Source: Candidatus Segatella albertsiae (GTDB taxonomy: Bacteria; Bacteroidota; Bacteroidia; Bacteroidales; Bacteroidaceae). Taken from it: a DNA stretch of 44,765 nucleotides. The notes beneath the pieces were generated by a model, which saw only the letters and a program-made list of their open reading frames with translations, made no database searches and was not told the DNA's origin. Of this stretch, positions 31,490-40,901 are shown piece after piece. Every line of letters begins with the position of its first letter. Within the stretch, counting starts at the first letter, position 1. A program made the position numbers and the translations under genes. Location: contig DKCU01000020.1 in the NCBI GenBank assembly GCA_002451555.1, forward strand, positions 1 through 44,765, written 5' to 3'.

Positions 31490-32155
31490 ATGATAGTGAC
31501 TATAGAATGGATGGAGGAATGGTTCCAACGATTTAATCAAGATTATTTTGGTGGAAAATTGCCAATGCCTGAATTGGGACTCACTCGTGCCAAGACCAGG
31601 CTTGGTCAGATGTCGTTTAAGCGTGCTACTCGTTGGGGACGCACGAAACTCTATGACTTCAAGATATCCATGACAACCTATTATGATATGACTGAGAAAC
31701 AGGCTAAGAGCGTGCTTCTCCATGAGATGATACATTATATTATAGGCTACACAGGATTAAAGGATACTTCTTCTCATGGCATTGTGTTTAGGGGCATGAT
31801 GGACAATCTCAATCGTAAGTACGGCTGGGATATCCGTGTGATGACTTCTACTAGGGGATGGAGGGTGAGCGAGCAGGTCGTAGAGAAGAAAAAGAGGAAA
31901 GGACCGCAGACCTATCTGATGCTGGCGATAGAGATGAGGGATGGTAAGCATTATCTCTCACGTGTGAATCCTAGTTTCGCCCGACGTATAGAAAGTCAAT
32001 TGGTCAAACTTTCTGAAGTGAGGTCTCACCAATGGTACACGACGCAGGAGGCTTATTTTGAAGATTATCCTCAGGTGAGAAGCCTTCGTGGAAGACGCAT
32101 TTCCAAGGCTGATTTCCAAGGCTTGCTCAATGTTCTGACTCCTTTCTGCTTCTGA
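31490..32155 (+). CDS. SprT-like zinc metalloprotease family protein
   Basis: The 221-residue protein begins IEWMEEWFQRFNQDYFGGKLPMPELGL, the usual start of the SprT-like fold. Zinc motif HEMIH (about 78-82) is followed by SSHGIVFRGMM, which supplies the third histidine. Relatives process DNA-protein crosslinks (Spartan) or are of unknown role in bacteria. The C-terminus is basic and lacks the zinc ribbon of some SprT proteins. It has its own promoter, divergent from potA. Confidence 0.8.
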   Translation: MIVTIEWMEEWFQRFNQDYFGGKLPMPELGLTRAKTRLGQMSFKRATRWGRTKLYDFKISMTTYYDMTEKQAKSVLLHEMIHYIIGYTGLKDTSSHGIVFRGMMDNLNRKYGWDIRVMTSTRGWRVSEQVVEKKKRKGPQTYLMLAIEMRDGKHYLSRVNPSFARRIESQLVKLSEVRSHQWYTTQEAYFEDYPQVRSLRGRRISKADFQGLLNVLTPFCF

Positions 32156-32453
32156 GATGCACCATTTGCTTGGTATCTCTATTACATAGTTGATTGCCCT
32201 ATATAGTTGACTTCTCGGTATCTTTTGTCAATTTTGATGTTTATATATGGATATTTTGGGGTTATCGGGGTGGATTTTTTGTTTAAAAGGCATACGGATT
32301 CGTATAAATTGATAATATAGGTGAAAAAAGAACAAATATTTTACACGGTTATTCTAAAAAAGTGCTACATTTGCAAAAGTTATTAAAAAATCGATATCTA
32401 AAGCGCATTATAATTTACGATGTCCTTAGTGTATCTCTAATTATCAAATACGA
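32156..32453 (+). other. Intergenic region upstream of the lipoprotein-DUF5723 pair
   Basis: About 300 bp of AT-rich DNA. The only clear signal is TACATTTG at 32366-32373. No open frame of interest. Confidence 0.6.
32366..32373 (+). promoter_or_regulatory. -7 box of the lipoprotein-DUF5723 operon
   Basis: TACATTTG followed by CA lies 80 bp before the ATG at 32454. Confidence 0.6.
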
Positions 32454-34190
32454 ATGACTATGAAGAAAAAGCAAATGAGAGTGAAGCTGTTGCTGGCATC
32501 TCTGCTGTTAGGCGGGTTCTTGGTAACCGGGTGTACAAACAACGATTATGATTTTGATCAAATCGATGCAACGATGGGTTTTGGTGGAGATGGGCTGGAA
32601 ATTCCAGCAAGTTCTACGATGGATATCCCGCTGAAGGATGTCTTGGAGCTGGAGGCGAATGGCTGTGTCGTGGAAGATGAAGTCTCTCACGACTATGTGT
32701 TTCGCCAGAATGGCGAGGCGATAGACCCTGTGCATCCTAACATCGACAAAATTTTTATTACAGAGAATCTTTCCAATTCGAGTGATATTACCTTGGGTTT
32801 TTCTTCTTCCAAGGGAACTCGCGCAGGCAGTGGCGCCTTGGAAGGCGAGGGCGATATATTTAGCTTTGAGTATATGGGAGATAAGCCTGCGGAGGTGGTG
32901 TCTTTGTCGCATGCTACCGTCAATTGTCAAGTGGAACTGGACGTGGACTTGTTGGGTATCTCTACATGGACTTCCCAGTTGGACAAAGTTGTTCTTACTT
33001 TTCCTTCTTATATGGAGATTAAGAGTTCGCAAGGTACTTTGTCGGGGCACGTCCTTACGTTGACCGATGTTCCTACCAATCAGATATACAAACTCCGAGT
33101 GCAAATCGTGGGCCTTGACTTCACGAAGGGCAGTGCGAGCGGATTGACAGTGGATAGCAAGGTGAAGATGAGCGGTAAGATTCACATGCTTGCCCAGGCT
33201 AGTCAAATCACAGCGGGAACGGGTACCTCTGCCAGAATCTCCAACCATTTGAACATGGGAACGGTAGTCGTGGAGAGTGCCAAAGGAAAGTTCAATCCTA
33301 CCATCGACTTAAATAAGTTGGGCAAGGTGAGCATTACGGGTGTTCCTGAATTCTTGCGAGGTGGCAACGTGAAGGTGGATCTGTATAATCCTGTCATCAA
33401 ACTCTTGGTGGGCAATGATATGGACATCGAGGGCCAAATCAACGGTGTCCTTAAGAGTTTCAAGGATGGTCAGCAGACAGCTTCTGTCAATGTGGATGAT
33501 ATAACAATAGGTGCCAACCAGACTACGACGGTCTATATCTGTAGAAGAGCCGAGGGAGTTCCTACGGGCAACGGCGTTGTTGTGAAGGTGGTTCCTAACC
33601 TTTCCGACATCATCAAGACGATACCTGACGAGATAACCTTCGATGCCAATGCTTGTGCCAATAAGGACAAGGAGGGCACCTTCTTGCTAGGACACTCTTA
33701 TACGATTGCTCCTTCTTACTCTGTGGAGGCTCCTATTGCTTTCGATGAGGGTGCTGTCATAGAATATTCTGATGACTTTGACGGTTGGAACGATGACATT
33801 GACGATTTGGAATTGTCTGAGGGTACGTATGTGTCATTGACAGCTAATGCCTTGAACAAGGTTCCTGCAACACTTGTCGTGGAGGCATCTCCTCTAGGTG
33901 TCGGTGGTAGCGACATCAGCAATCTCATCGAAGTCAATATCAAGCAGGGTACCGTGAAGGCATCTCCTGATGGCGTAACCGCTGAGTCTTCTCCTCTGGA
34001 AATCGAAATCCGTGAGAAGGTGAGAGGCGGATTGAAGAAACTTGACGGCCTTTCTTACAAGGTCTTGGGAAAGGCTACTCACGACGGAAGTACCGTGACA
34101 GGCGTGACTTTGAATGCCGAAAAGCATACCTTGAAGTTGGAAAACATCAAGATTAAACTTGTGGGCAAGGTGATTGGAGACTTCAACTAA
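32454..34190 (+). CDS. Large surface or periplasmic lipoprotein, function unknown
   Basis: The 578-residue product has a lipobox LVTGC (C27) followed by TNNDYDFDQID, an acidic start often seen in exported Bacteroidetes lipoproteins. The rest is Thr/Val-rich and beta-type, and looks like several immunoglobulin-like modules (for example 160-260, 285-375 and 395-480). I recognise the N-terminal style (DATMGFGGDGLEIPASSTMDIPLKDVLEL) from Bacteroidales hypotheticals. It is followed after 39 bp by a DUF5723 outer-membrane gene, so the two probably work together. Confidence 0.65.
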   Translation: MTMKKKQMRVKLLLASLLLGGFLVTGCTNNDYDFDQIDATMGFGGDGLEIPASSTMDIPLKDVLELEANGCVVEDEVSHDYVFRQNGEAIDPVHPNIDKIFITENLSNSSDITLGFSSSKGTRAGSGALEGEGDIFSFEYMGDKPAEVVSLSHATVNCQVELDVDLLGISTWTSQLDKVVLTFPSYMEIKSSQGTLSGHVLTLTDVPTNQIYKLRVQIVGLDFTKGSASGLTVDSKVKMSGKIHMLAQASQITAGTGTSARISNHLNMGTVVVESAKGKFNPTIDLNKLGKVSITGVPEFLRGGNVKVDLYNPVIKLLVGNDMDIEGQINGVLKSFKDGQQTASVNVDDITIGANQTTTVYICRRAEGVPTGNGVVVKVVPNLSDIIKTIPDEITFDANACANKDKEGTFLLGHSYTIAPSYSVEAPIAFDEGAVIEYSDDFDGWNDDIDDLELSEGTYVSLTANALNKVPATLVVEASPLGVGGSDISNLIEVNIKQGTVKASPDGVTAESSPLEIEIREKVRGGLKKLDGLSYKVLGKATHDGSTVTGVTLNAEKHTLKLENIKIKLVGKVIGDFN

Positions 34191-34229
34191 TGAAGGGGAA
34201 CGATAACTGAATGATAATACACAAAAACT

Positions 34230-35672
34230 ATGATTATGACAAAGAATAAGATGAACAATATATATAAGCACGTCTTGGTGGCTTCTCTCTTGATGATTGG
34301 GGCAACTGCGATGGCACAGTCACTTAACTCTGCCTATTTTACGGAGGATTACAAGTTCCGTCACGACATGAACCCTGCCTTCGAGAATAAGCAGAACTAT
34401 ATCTCTATTCCTGCCTTGGGAAATATTAGCGCCAATCTGCAGGGTAATTTTGGTTACAAGGATGTGGTGATGTATAACCCGATGTACGGTCAAGAGGCTA
34501 GAGCTAAGAAGATGACTTCTTTCATGAACCCTTATATCTCTGCCGACGAGGCTCTCAGGGGATTCAGCAAGGGTAACAATCGTGTGCAGGGTGATGTGGG
34601 CATTGCCATTCTCTCTGCAGGTTTCAAGGGATTTCATGGATACAATACCATCGAGTTGAATGCCAAGGCTTCCTTGGGTGCTTCTCTTCCTTACGAATTG
34701 TTTGAGTTCGCTAAGAACACTGGAAATCAGAATTATGAGATCGGAGATGTCAGCGTGAGGGCTCGTTCTTATGCTGAGTTGGCTTTTGGTCATTCCCATC
34801 AAATCAACAAAAAACTGAGAATTGGTGCCAAGTTGAAGTTCCTCTTTGGTGTAGCCGATGGCGATGCACGTCTGGAAAACCTCCGTGCAGACCTATCGGG
34901 AACCGATCAATGGATAGTGTCTGGCAAGGCGAATGCTCAGGTGTCCATGAAGGGTTTTGCCTATAAGACCAAGAAGGACGAGTACAAAGTGCCTGATGCA
35001 AACGGCAACAAGAGAGAGTATGATAAGATTAACGACGTAGATGTGGATGGCGCAGGATTGAGTGGCTTTGGTATGGCTTTCGACCTAGGTGGTGTATATA
35101 AAGTCAACAAGAACTTGAATGTGAGTGTTTCTGTGCTCGACTTGGGTTTCATCAACTGGTCTAACAATATGAAGGCGGTCAATAGAAGCGAGAGCTTCGT
35201 GTTCAATGGCTTCCACGATACTGCGGTGAGAGAGAATAGTGGCTCTACCATTGATGACCAGATGGATGATTATGGGGATCAGATTACTGATTTTATCAAC
35301 TTGAAGGATATGGGTGATCAAGGCAGTCGTACAACAGCCTTAGCAGCAACGGTCAACTTGGGTGCGGAGTATAGTTTGCCTTCATACGACAAACTATCTT
35401 TCGGTTTCTTGAGCAGTACTCGCATCAATGGTGATTTTACATGGAGTGAAGGACGTTTTAGTGCTAACTGGAAGCCATTGAAGTGGCTCGATGGTGGTGT
35501 CAACTTCGCAGTAAGTAGCTTCGCCACAAGCATGGGCTATGTACTTAACATTCATCCGAAGGGGTACAATTTCTTCATTGGTATGGATCACATCTTGGGC
35601 AAGACCAGCAAGGAGTTCATTCCGTTAAGTTCCAATGCAAGCATTGCCATAGGTATGAGTGTAACTTGGTAG
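34230..35672 (+). CDS. DUF5723 family outer-membrane beta-barrel protein
   Basis: The 480-residue product has a signal peptide ending GATAMAQ. The mature part starts SLNSAYFTEDYKFRHDMNPAFENKQNYISIPALGNISANLQG, typical of DUF5723. Alternating polar and hydrophobic beta strands run to an aromatic C-terminal residue (SIAIGMSVTW), a usual sorting signal for barrel assembly. The fold resembles the FadL/PorV-like barrels. The start could also be 34236 or 34251. It is probably co-transcribed with the upstream lipoprotein. Confidence 0.75.
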   Translation: MIMTKNKMNNIYKHVLVASLLMIGATAMAQSLNSAYFTEDYKFRHDMNPAFENKQNYISIPALGNISANLQGNFGYKDVVMYNPMYGQEARAKKMTSFMNPYISADEALRGFSKGNNRVQGDVGIAILSAGFKGFHGYNTIELNAKASLGASLPYELFEFAKNTGNQNYEIGDVSVRARSYAELAFGHSHQINKKLRIGAKLKFLFGVADGDARLENLRADLSGTDQWIVSGKANAQVSMKGFAYKTKKDEYKVPDANGNKREYDKINDVDVDGAGLSGFGMAFDLGGVYKVNKNLNVSVSVLDLGFINWSNNMKAVNRSESFVFNGFHDTAVRENSGSTIDDQMDDYGDQITDFINLKDMGDQGSRTTALAATVNLGAEYSLPSYDKLSFGFLSSTRINGDFTWSEGRFSANWKPLKWLDGGVNFAVSSFATSMGYVLNIHPKGYNFFIGMDHILGKTSKEFIPLSSNASIAIGMSVTW

Positions 35673-35713
35673 AAAAGCTAATGAGTGTATAGGATAATGC
35701 ATAAGATAGCATA

Positions 35714-35754
35714 AAAAATGAGCGATGTTCTAAATTAGGACATCGCTCATTTTT
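35714..35754. terminator. Bidirectional terminator, DUF5723 (+) and recA (-)
   Basis: AAAAATGAGCGATG pairs with CATCGCTCATTTTT in a long stem with T runs on both strands. Confidence 0.88.
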
Positions 35755-35780
35755 ATTAATTAGCATGAATGCCAATTCTC

Positions 35781-36818
35781 TTATCCTTCGTTCTTGGCAG
35801 CGATAGCTTCGCGTACCTTAGCCTCTATTTCCTCCGCCAACTCTGGGTTGTCTTTTAATAAAGCCTTGGCTGCGTCGCGACCTTGACCCAGTTTGGAGCC
35901 ATTGTAGCTGAACCAACTGCCACTCTTCTGAATGATATTGTGCTCTACGCCGAGGTCGATGATTTCGCCAATCTTGCTGATACCCTCGCCGAAGGTAATC
36001 TCAAACTCCGCCTTACGGAAAGGAGGTGCCACTTTGTTCTTCACCACTTTTACACGTACCAGGTTTCCAAGAACATTGTCGCCATCCTTGATGGCAGATG
36101 CCTTACGAATATCCAAACGTACTGATGCATAGAATTTCAAGGCATTACCACCTGTCGTGGTCTCTGGGTTTCCGAACATGACACCAATTTTCTCACGCAA
36201 CTGATTGATGAAGATACAAGTAGTATTGGTCTTGCTAATTGTAGAAGTCAGCTTACGGAGTGCTTGGCTCATCAAACGAGCTTGAAGACCTACTACGTTG
36301 TCACCCATGTCACCCTCAATTTCTTTTTTAGGAGTAAGGGCAGCTACTGAATCGACTACCAAAATGTCGATGGCAGAAGAGCTAATCAACTGGTCGGCAA
36401 TCTGTAAAGCCTGTTCGCCATTGTCTGGTTGTGAAATCCATAAGTTATCCACATCCACACCGAGCTTTGCTGCATAGAAACGGTCGAAAGCGTGTTCTGC
36501 ATCAATGAAAGCGGCAATACCACCTGCTTTCTGAGCCTCTGCGATGGCATGTATAGCTAGAGTTGTTTTACCAGATGACTCGGGACCATAAATCTCGATG
36601 ATGCGTCCCTTAGGATAACCGCCTACGCCAAGTGCGTTGTCAAGTGCGATACTACCTGTAGGAATAACCTCTATATTCTCGATATGTTCGTCACCTAATT
36701 TCATGATAGACCCCTTGCCGAAGTCTTTCTCGATCTTCGCCATAGCAGCCTGGAGGGCTTTCAACTTGCCTTCGTTAGGGTTAAGAGTACCCTCTTGCAT
36801 TTCGTCTTTTTTCGCCAT
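35781..36818 (-). CDS. recA: Recombinase RecA
   Basis: The 345-residue protein has Walker A GPESSGKTT, NLWISQPDNGEQAL, DSVAALTPKKEIEGDMGD, and loop L2 with QLREKIGVMFGNPETTTGGNALKFYASVRLDIR. It forms filaments on single-stranded DNA for strand exchange and triggers LexA-type self-cleavage. The gene has no TAnnTTTG box directly upstream and may be read from the promoter at 38851 through the two preceding minus-strand genes (86 bp gap). I see no LexA box. Confidence 0.97.
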   Translation of the reverse strand: MAKKDEMQEGTLNPNEGKLKALQAAMAKIEKDFGKGSIMKLGDEHIENIEVIPTGSIALDNALGVGGYPKGRIIEIYGPESSGKTTLAIHAIAEAQKAGGIAAFIDAEHAFDRFYAAKLGVDVDNLWISQPDNGEQALQIADQLISSSAIDILVVDSVAALTPKKEIEGDMGDNVVGLQARLMSQALRKLTSTISKTNTTCIFINQLREKIGVMFGNPETTTGGNALKFYASVRLDIRKASAIKDGDNVLGNLVRVKVVKNKVAPPFRKAEFEITFGEGISKIGEIIDLGVEHNIIQKSGSWFSYNGSKLGQGRDAAKALLKDNPELAEEIEAKVREAIAAKNEG

Positions 36819-36904
36819 TGTTGTTTTCTGAATTTATAATTACTATTATTGTTGTTTAGGTGAAGATATGCTAACCGAAAGGTAGGCATAGCTTCATGCT
36901 TTTA

Positions 36905-38146
36905 TTAATCTATCTCCAAGTCTCCATCGAATACCTCGTGCCAAGGCAATCCCTGCTTGTTGAGCTGCTCCATGAATGGATCTGGGTCAAACTCCTCGAC
37001 GTTCCAAACGCCTGGTTTCTTCCAGATGCCCTTTAAGAACATCATGGCGCCGATCATGGCTGGCACACCGGTGGTGTAGCTTACGCCCTGCATACCCGTC
37101 TCGTTGTAGGCATCCTGGTGCTTGCAGTTGTTATATACATAATAGGTGTGCTCCTTGCCGTCTTTCTTACCACGGATGCGGCAACCGATGGAGGTCTCGC
37201 CGTCGTAGTTCTCGCCGAGGTCTTGTGGATTAGGCAACACTACCTTCAAGAACTGCAATGGAACGATCTTTACCTTGGCTGTTTTGCCGGAGCCGTCTGC
37301 CAATGGAGCCTCGTACTCGATTTCGTCGATGCGGCTCATGCCGAGGTTCTGGATGCAGTCGAGATAAGTGAGATACTGCTGACCGAAGGTCATCCAGAAG
37401 CGAGCCTCCTTGATGGTAGGGTAGTTCTTCACTAAGCTCTCCAGCTCCTCGTGGTGCATCAAGTAGCTCTCACGAGGACCGATGTTTGGGTAGGTGAGAG
37501 GCTTGTGGATAGACAGCGGGTCGGTCTCAATCCATTCGCCATCCTTATACCAGAGTCCCTTTTGGGTAATCTCACGAATGTTGATCTCTGGGTTGAAGTT
37601 GGTGGCGAAAGCCTTGTGGTGATTGCCGGCGTTGCAATCCACGATGTCGAGTGTCTCAATCTCGTCGAAGTGATGCTTGGCTGCATAAGCGGTGAAGATG
37701 CCGGAAACACCAGGGTCGAAGCCACAACCGAGGATGGCGCAAAGGCCAGCCTTCTCAAACTTGTCCTTGTAAGCCCACTGCCAAGAGTACTCGAAGTGAG
37801 CCTCGTCCTTTGGCTCATAATTGGCTGTGTCCATGTAGTTGCAACCGCAAGCCAAACAAGCGTCCATGATGGTGAGGTCTTGGTAAGGCAAGGCGAGGTT
37901 GATGACCAATTCAGGCTTGTAGCTATTGAAGAGAGCCTTCAACTCCTCCACATTGTCGGCGTCAACCTGTGCCGTCTGAATATCCATCTTGTAACCCTTG
38001 TCGTGGATAGACTGTACCAGTTTGTCGCACTTTTCCTTGCGACGGCTGGCAATCATGAACTCAGTGAAAACGTCCTGGTTCTGGACAATCTTGAAGGCTG
38101 CTACGGTAGCTACGCCACCAGCGCCAATCATAAGTACTCTACTCAT
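36905..38146 (-). CDS. Carboxynorspermidine dehydrogenase (saccharopine dehydrogenase family)
   Basis: The 413-residue protein begins with a Rossmann motif, MSRVLMIGAGGVATVAAFKI. VINLALPYQDLTIMDACLACGCNYMDTANYEP, GCGFDPGVSGIFTAYAAKH and DCNAGNHHKAFATNFNPEINIREI match carboxynorspermidine/carboxyspermidine dehydrogenases. These condense putrescine or diaminopropane with aspartate semialdehyde using NADPH, the route Bacteroidetes use for spermidine. The decarboxylase partner is not in the window. A spermidine uptake operon is 5.5 kb away. Confidence 0.85.
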   Translation of the reverse strand: MSRVLMIGAGGVATVAAFKIVQNQDVFTEFMIASRRKEKCDKLVQSIHDKGYKMDIQTAQVDADNVEELKALFNSYKPELVINLALPYQDLTIMDACLACGCNYMDTANYEPKDEAHFEYSWQWAYKDKFEKAGLCAILGCGFDPGVSGIFTAYAAKHHFDEIETLDIVDCNAGNHHKAFATNFNPEINIREITQKGLWYKDGEWIETDPLSIHKPLTYPNIGPRESYLMHHEELESLVKNYPTIKEARFWMTFGQQYLTYLDCIQNLGMSRIDEIEYEAPLADGSGKTAKVKIVPLQFLKVVLPNPQDLGENYDGETSIGCRIRGKKDGKEHTYYVYNNCKHQDAYNETGMQGVSYTTGVPAMIGAMMFLKGIWKKPGVWNVEEFDPDPFMEQLNKQGLPWHEVFDGDLEID

Positions 38147-38237
38147 TTTATTTTAATGTATAATTTATAATTTACAAATAATAAATAGGCTCTCGCCCAT
38201 GAAGCAATTGAATTCTTCACTCTTCACTCTTCGTTCT

Positions 38238-38846
38238 TCACTTAATCTCGTCTGCCGAGATTCCCAAGGCACTCATCAGGGAGTAGCCCAGGATTTCCTG
38301 TCGGAAATTGCCGCCAGGCAATGGTTGCATGGCGAAGAGCGTGATGCGCTTGTCGTCATCGTCCACCTTGCGGAGCATGTCGCGCAACTGGTCGTAGGCA
38401 TCGCCGTCCTCTGAGTTCGGGATAATCATCACTCGCTTCACCTCCTTGGCATTGCATACGGTGCGAGCAATATCCACGAGGAAATCGTCCTTGCCCACCA
38501 TCTTTTCCTCCGTAGGATAAGAAGAGATGATGAACTCGCCGAGGTTGGCATCCTTGAAAGCCTGTGCGTTCAGGTCCTTCTCGTAGTTGGAAGGGTGGAA
38601 GTTCTTCATCGCCATTGACTTCTTGTCGTGGATGAGCACCACTTGTGTCTCGTGCTCACCCTCTCTCAATCCGCCGTCCAAGGCGATGCAGACAGCCCAT
38701 TGCGCCATGTCGGCTGGCTGGATGCGACGATTAATCATTCGCTCAAAGTTGACAATCAGGTCGAAAGCCACCTTGTCGATATAGTCAGCGTCAGCGATGA
38801 TTACATTCTCGCTCCATTTTATGTTGTTTGTATCTAATGAATTCAT
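38238..38846 (-). CDS. DUF6621 family protein
   Basis: Using ATG 38844-38846 the protein has 202 residues (MNSLDTNNIKWSENVIIADADYID). IADADYIDKVAFDLIVNFERMINRRIQPADMAQWAVCIALDGG, LGEFIISSYPTEEKM and the end GGNFRQEILGYSLMSALGISADEIK fit DUF6621, a Bacteroidales family of unknown function. The open frame reaches a TTG at 38861, but that codon lies inside the promoter box. It is first in a probable minus-strand unit with the carboxynorspermidine dehydrogenase and recA. Confidence 0.7.
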   Translation of the reverse strand: MNSLDTNNIKWSENVIIADADYIDKVAFDLIVNFERMINRRIQPADMAQWAVCIALDGGLREGEHETQVVLIHDKKSMAMKNFHPSNYEKDLNAQAFKDANLGEFIISSYPTEEKMVGKDDFLVDIARTVCNAKEVKRVMIIPNSEDGDAYDQLRDMLRKVDDDDKRITLFAMQPLPGGNFRQEILGYSLMSALGISADEIK

Positions 38847-38850
38847 GGCA

Positions 38851-38858
38851 CAAAAATA
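38851..38858 (-). promoter_or_regulatory. -7 box 4 bp from the DUF6621 start codon
   Basis: The minus strand reads TATTTTTG, then TGCC, then ATG. A TTG lies about 22 bp upstream. Transcription would begin at or next to the start codon, giving a leaderless mRNA. Confidence 0.55.
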
Positions 38859-38905
38859 CAAATAAAATTCGAAAACCGTGCAATTTGAAGATATAAAATA
38901 ATAAA

Positions 38906-38952
38906 AAAGATAGTATTTTCATCGTTTCTTCATCTGATGAAATACTATCTTT
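38906..38952 (-). terminator. Terminator of the crcB-MFS unit
   Basis: AAAGATAGTATTTTCATC and GATGAAATACTATCTTT pair with one bulged T. Read on the minus strand it is followed by TTTTATTATTTT. Confidence 0.75.
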
Positions 38953-39025
38953 CTTTATCTGATGCTTCTTTTTTATTAGCCTTTCTTTATTTTATGCTCT
39001 CTTTTTTGAAAGAAAATCTTGCTGA

Positions 39026-40177
39026 TTATGCAGCCTTTCCCTCGTATTTCTTGTGAAAAGCCAAGAGGCAGAAGGCTCCAGCCAATGCCATTGGCACACC
39101 GATGAGGGCAGGGTAGTTGTAGCCCAATCCCCAGGAAACAGGGATGCCGCCAAGGAAGGCACCCACGGCATTGCCCAGGTTGAATGCCGCCTGGATGCAG
39201 CAACCGCCCAGCATTTCGCCTCCCTCGCTATGCTTTACGATGAGAAACTGCTCTGGCGATCCGATGCCGAAGAGGCAGGCACAGCAGATAAACATCATGG
39301 CTGCGGAAATCCACCCGTTGTGGGAGAGGAAGAAGGTTGCCAACAAGGCTGCAGCCGCCAAGAACTGGAGATAACAGGTGAATCGACCTGGTTGCATCTT
39401 GTCTGCGAGATAGGCACTCACCTGGTTGCCCACTACCATGCCCAATCCTGCGAAAATCATCAAGACGGAGATACTGGCAGCACTAAATCCACCATCCAAC
39501 TGCAAGAGCGGGGATATGTAACTGAACCAGCAGAGGATTCCGCCGTTGCCCAGGAAGGTGGCGGCGATGATGAGCCAAGGGGCGAGGTTTCGCAAGAATC
39601 TGAACTGCGCCTTCATGCCCTTGTTGGGCAGAGCTTCCACGTCGGGAACCCATCGATATATCATATACAAGGTAATGATGCCCAGGATAATCGACATCAA
39701 GAATGGTGCTCGCCAAGAGATGTTGTGGCTGAGGAAAGTACCCAGTGGCACACCCATCAAGTTGGCTACGGGCATACCGGCGCACATCATAGCCACCGCC
39801 TTGGTACCCTTTCCTTCCTTCGCCATCTTGACCGCTACGATGGTAGCCGTTCCGAAGTAAGCTCCGTGTGGTAAGCCTTGGATGAAACGGGCACAGAGCA
39901 ACAGCCAGTAGCTTGGGGCGATGGTGGCGATGATGGCACCGAGGGTGATGAGCGATGTGAGGAACATCAAAATTTTCTTAGGGCGATATTTGTGCATCAA
40001 TATCAGCGAGAAAGCGCCCGCACAAACGCCGAGAGCATAGATGGAGATGAGATGTCCAGCCTGAGGGATGGACACATTCATGTTGTGAGCGACATCGGTG
40101 ATGATGCCTTCGATGATAAATTCAGCCATGCCGAGGGTGAATGTTCCCAGGGCAAGCGCAAAGAGTCCTTTTTTCAT
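39026..40177 (-). CDS. MFS transporter, AraJ-like (DHA1 family)
   Basis: The 383-residue protein has 12 hydrophobic segments and the DHA1 style start MKKGLFALALGTFTLGMAEFIIEGI. Motif A lies in the loop after segment 2 (HKYRPKKILMF) and GLPHGAYFG follows segment 4. It resembles AraJ/PbuE-type exporters of sugars, purines or drugs; the substrate cannot be read from sequence. It lies 62 bp after crcB and likely shares its transcript. Confidence 0.85.
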   Translation of the reverse strand: MKKGLFALALGTFTLGMAEFIIEGIITDVAHNMNVSIPQAGHLISIYALGVCAGAFSLILMHKYRPKKILMFLTSLITLGAIIATIAPSYWLLLCARFIQGLPHGAYFGTATIVAVKMAKEGKGTKAVAMMCAGMPVANLMGVPLGTFLSHNISWRAPFLMSIILGIITLYMIYRWVPDVEALPNKGMKAQFRFLRNLAPWLIIAATFLGNGGILCWFSYISPLLQLDGGFSAASISVLMIFAGLGMVVGNQVSAYLADKMQPGRFTCYLQFLAAAALLATFFLSHNGWISAAMMFICCACLFGIGSPEQFLIVKHSEGGEMLGGCCIQAAFNLGNAVGAFLGGIPVSWGLGYNYPALIGVPMALAGAFCLLAFHKKYEGKAA

Positions 40178-40239
40178 TTCCTGAAGTGAATGTCTTTTTT
40201 ACCTTTTTTTATTGATTGAAATGCGTTATCTCGTCTTTT

Positions 40240-40644
40240 TTATGCGATGAGTTTTGCTAGATAATGTCCTGCTAGTACGGCGGCAAGTCCGAGCACCAGA
40301 CTTCCGAAGAGATAGAGCGCCATGTAGAGATATTGCTCGTCCTTCAGTAATCCCGAACCTTCGTTCATAAAAGTGGAGAAGGTCGTGAATCCACCGCAGA
40401 ACCCTGTGGTGAGCAATAGTTTGGTGGAAGGTGTCATCCATGCGTTTCCGCATCCACCGCTCAAATCTCCGCCGTTCCAGTTCAATCCCGAAAGGAAACC
40501 GATGATGAGACATCCCAATACATTCACCGTCATCGTTCCGAAAGGGAAGGCGATGAGGCTGCACGATTGCACCACCTTCGATACCCAATATCTCATGCCG
40601 CCTCCGAAGAAGCTGCCGATGCTAACCAATAATACTTCTTTCAT
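40240..40644 (-). CDS. crcB: Fluoride channel CrcB (Fluc)
   Basis: The 134-residue membrane protein has four hydrophobic segments: GSFFGGGMRYW at the start, FGTMTVNVLGCLIIGF with the conserved Asn, and GFCGGFTTFSTFMNE with the phenylalanine and threonine track of Fluc channels. It exports fluoride as a dual-topology dimer. No second crcB copy is adjacent and I see no crcB-type fluoride riboswitch in the 140-nt leader. Confidence 0.92.
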   Translation of the reverse strand: MKEVLLVSIGSFFGGGMRYWVSKVVQSCSLIAFPFGTMTVNVLGCLIIGFLSGLNWNGGDLSGGCGNAWMTPSTKLLLTTGFCGGFTTFSTFMNEGSGLLKDEQYLYMALYLFGSLVLGLAAVLAGHYLAKLIA

Positions 40645-40778
40645 TTTTTCTGAATACCTTAATCTTCTTTTCCTTATTAAATTAAATATCTGATATTTTT
40701 TTATCCTTTATCTTTCTTTTTATCTTTTATAGCCTTTCTTTAAAGGGAGTAAAGATAATACTCCCTTAAAACAAGGTG

Positions 40779-40786
40779 CAAAATTA
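40779..40786 (-). promoter_or_regulatory. -7 box of crcB
   Basis: The minus strand reads TAATTTTG followed by CACC, about 135 bp above the crcB start. Confidence 0.6.
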
Positions 40787-40869
40787 CGATATTTTTTCGG
40801 AATAACCCCACTTCCCTTCCTACAATTTTGCTAAAAGTTTGTGCTTCCGTTTGTTTTCTTTCTTTTTTC

Positions 40870-40901
40870 TTTGGTAGTTTCTGAAAATATCCTTATATTT
40901 G
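40870..40901 (+). promoter_or_regulatory. Promoter TTTG-N20-TATATTTG
   Basis: TTTG at 40870-40873 and TATATTTG at 40894-40901, spacing 20 bp. It lies 63 bp before the ATG at 40965. Confidence 0.72.

Noticed and set aside
40645..40786. Fluoride riboswitch upstream of crcB
   Set aside because: The leader has a simple GGGAGTA/TACTCCC hairpin but none of the conserved GGnGATGG...CTGATG pseudoknot sequence of the crcB motif.
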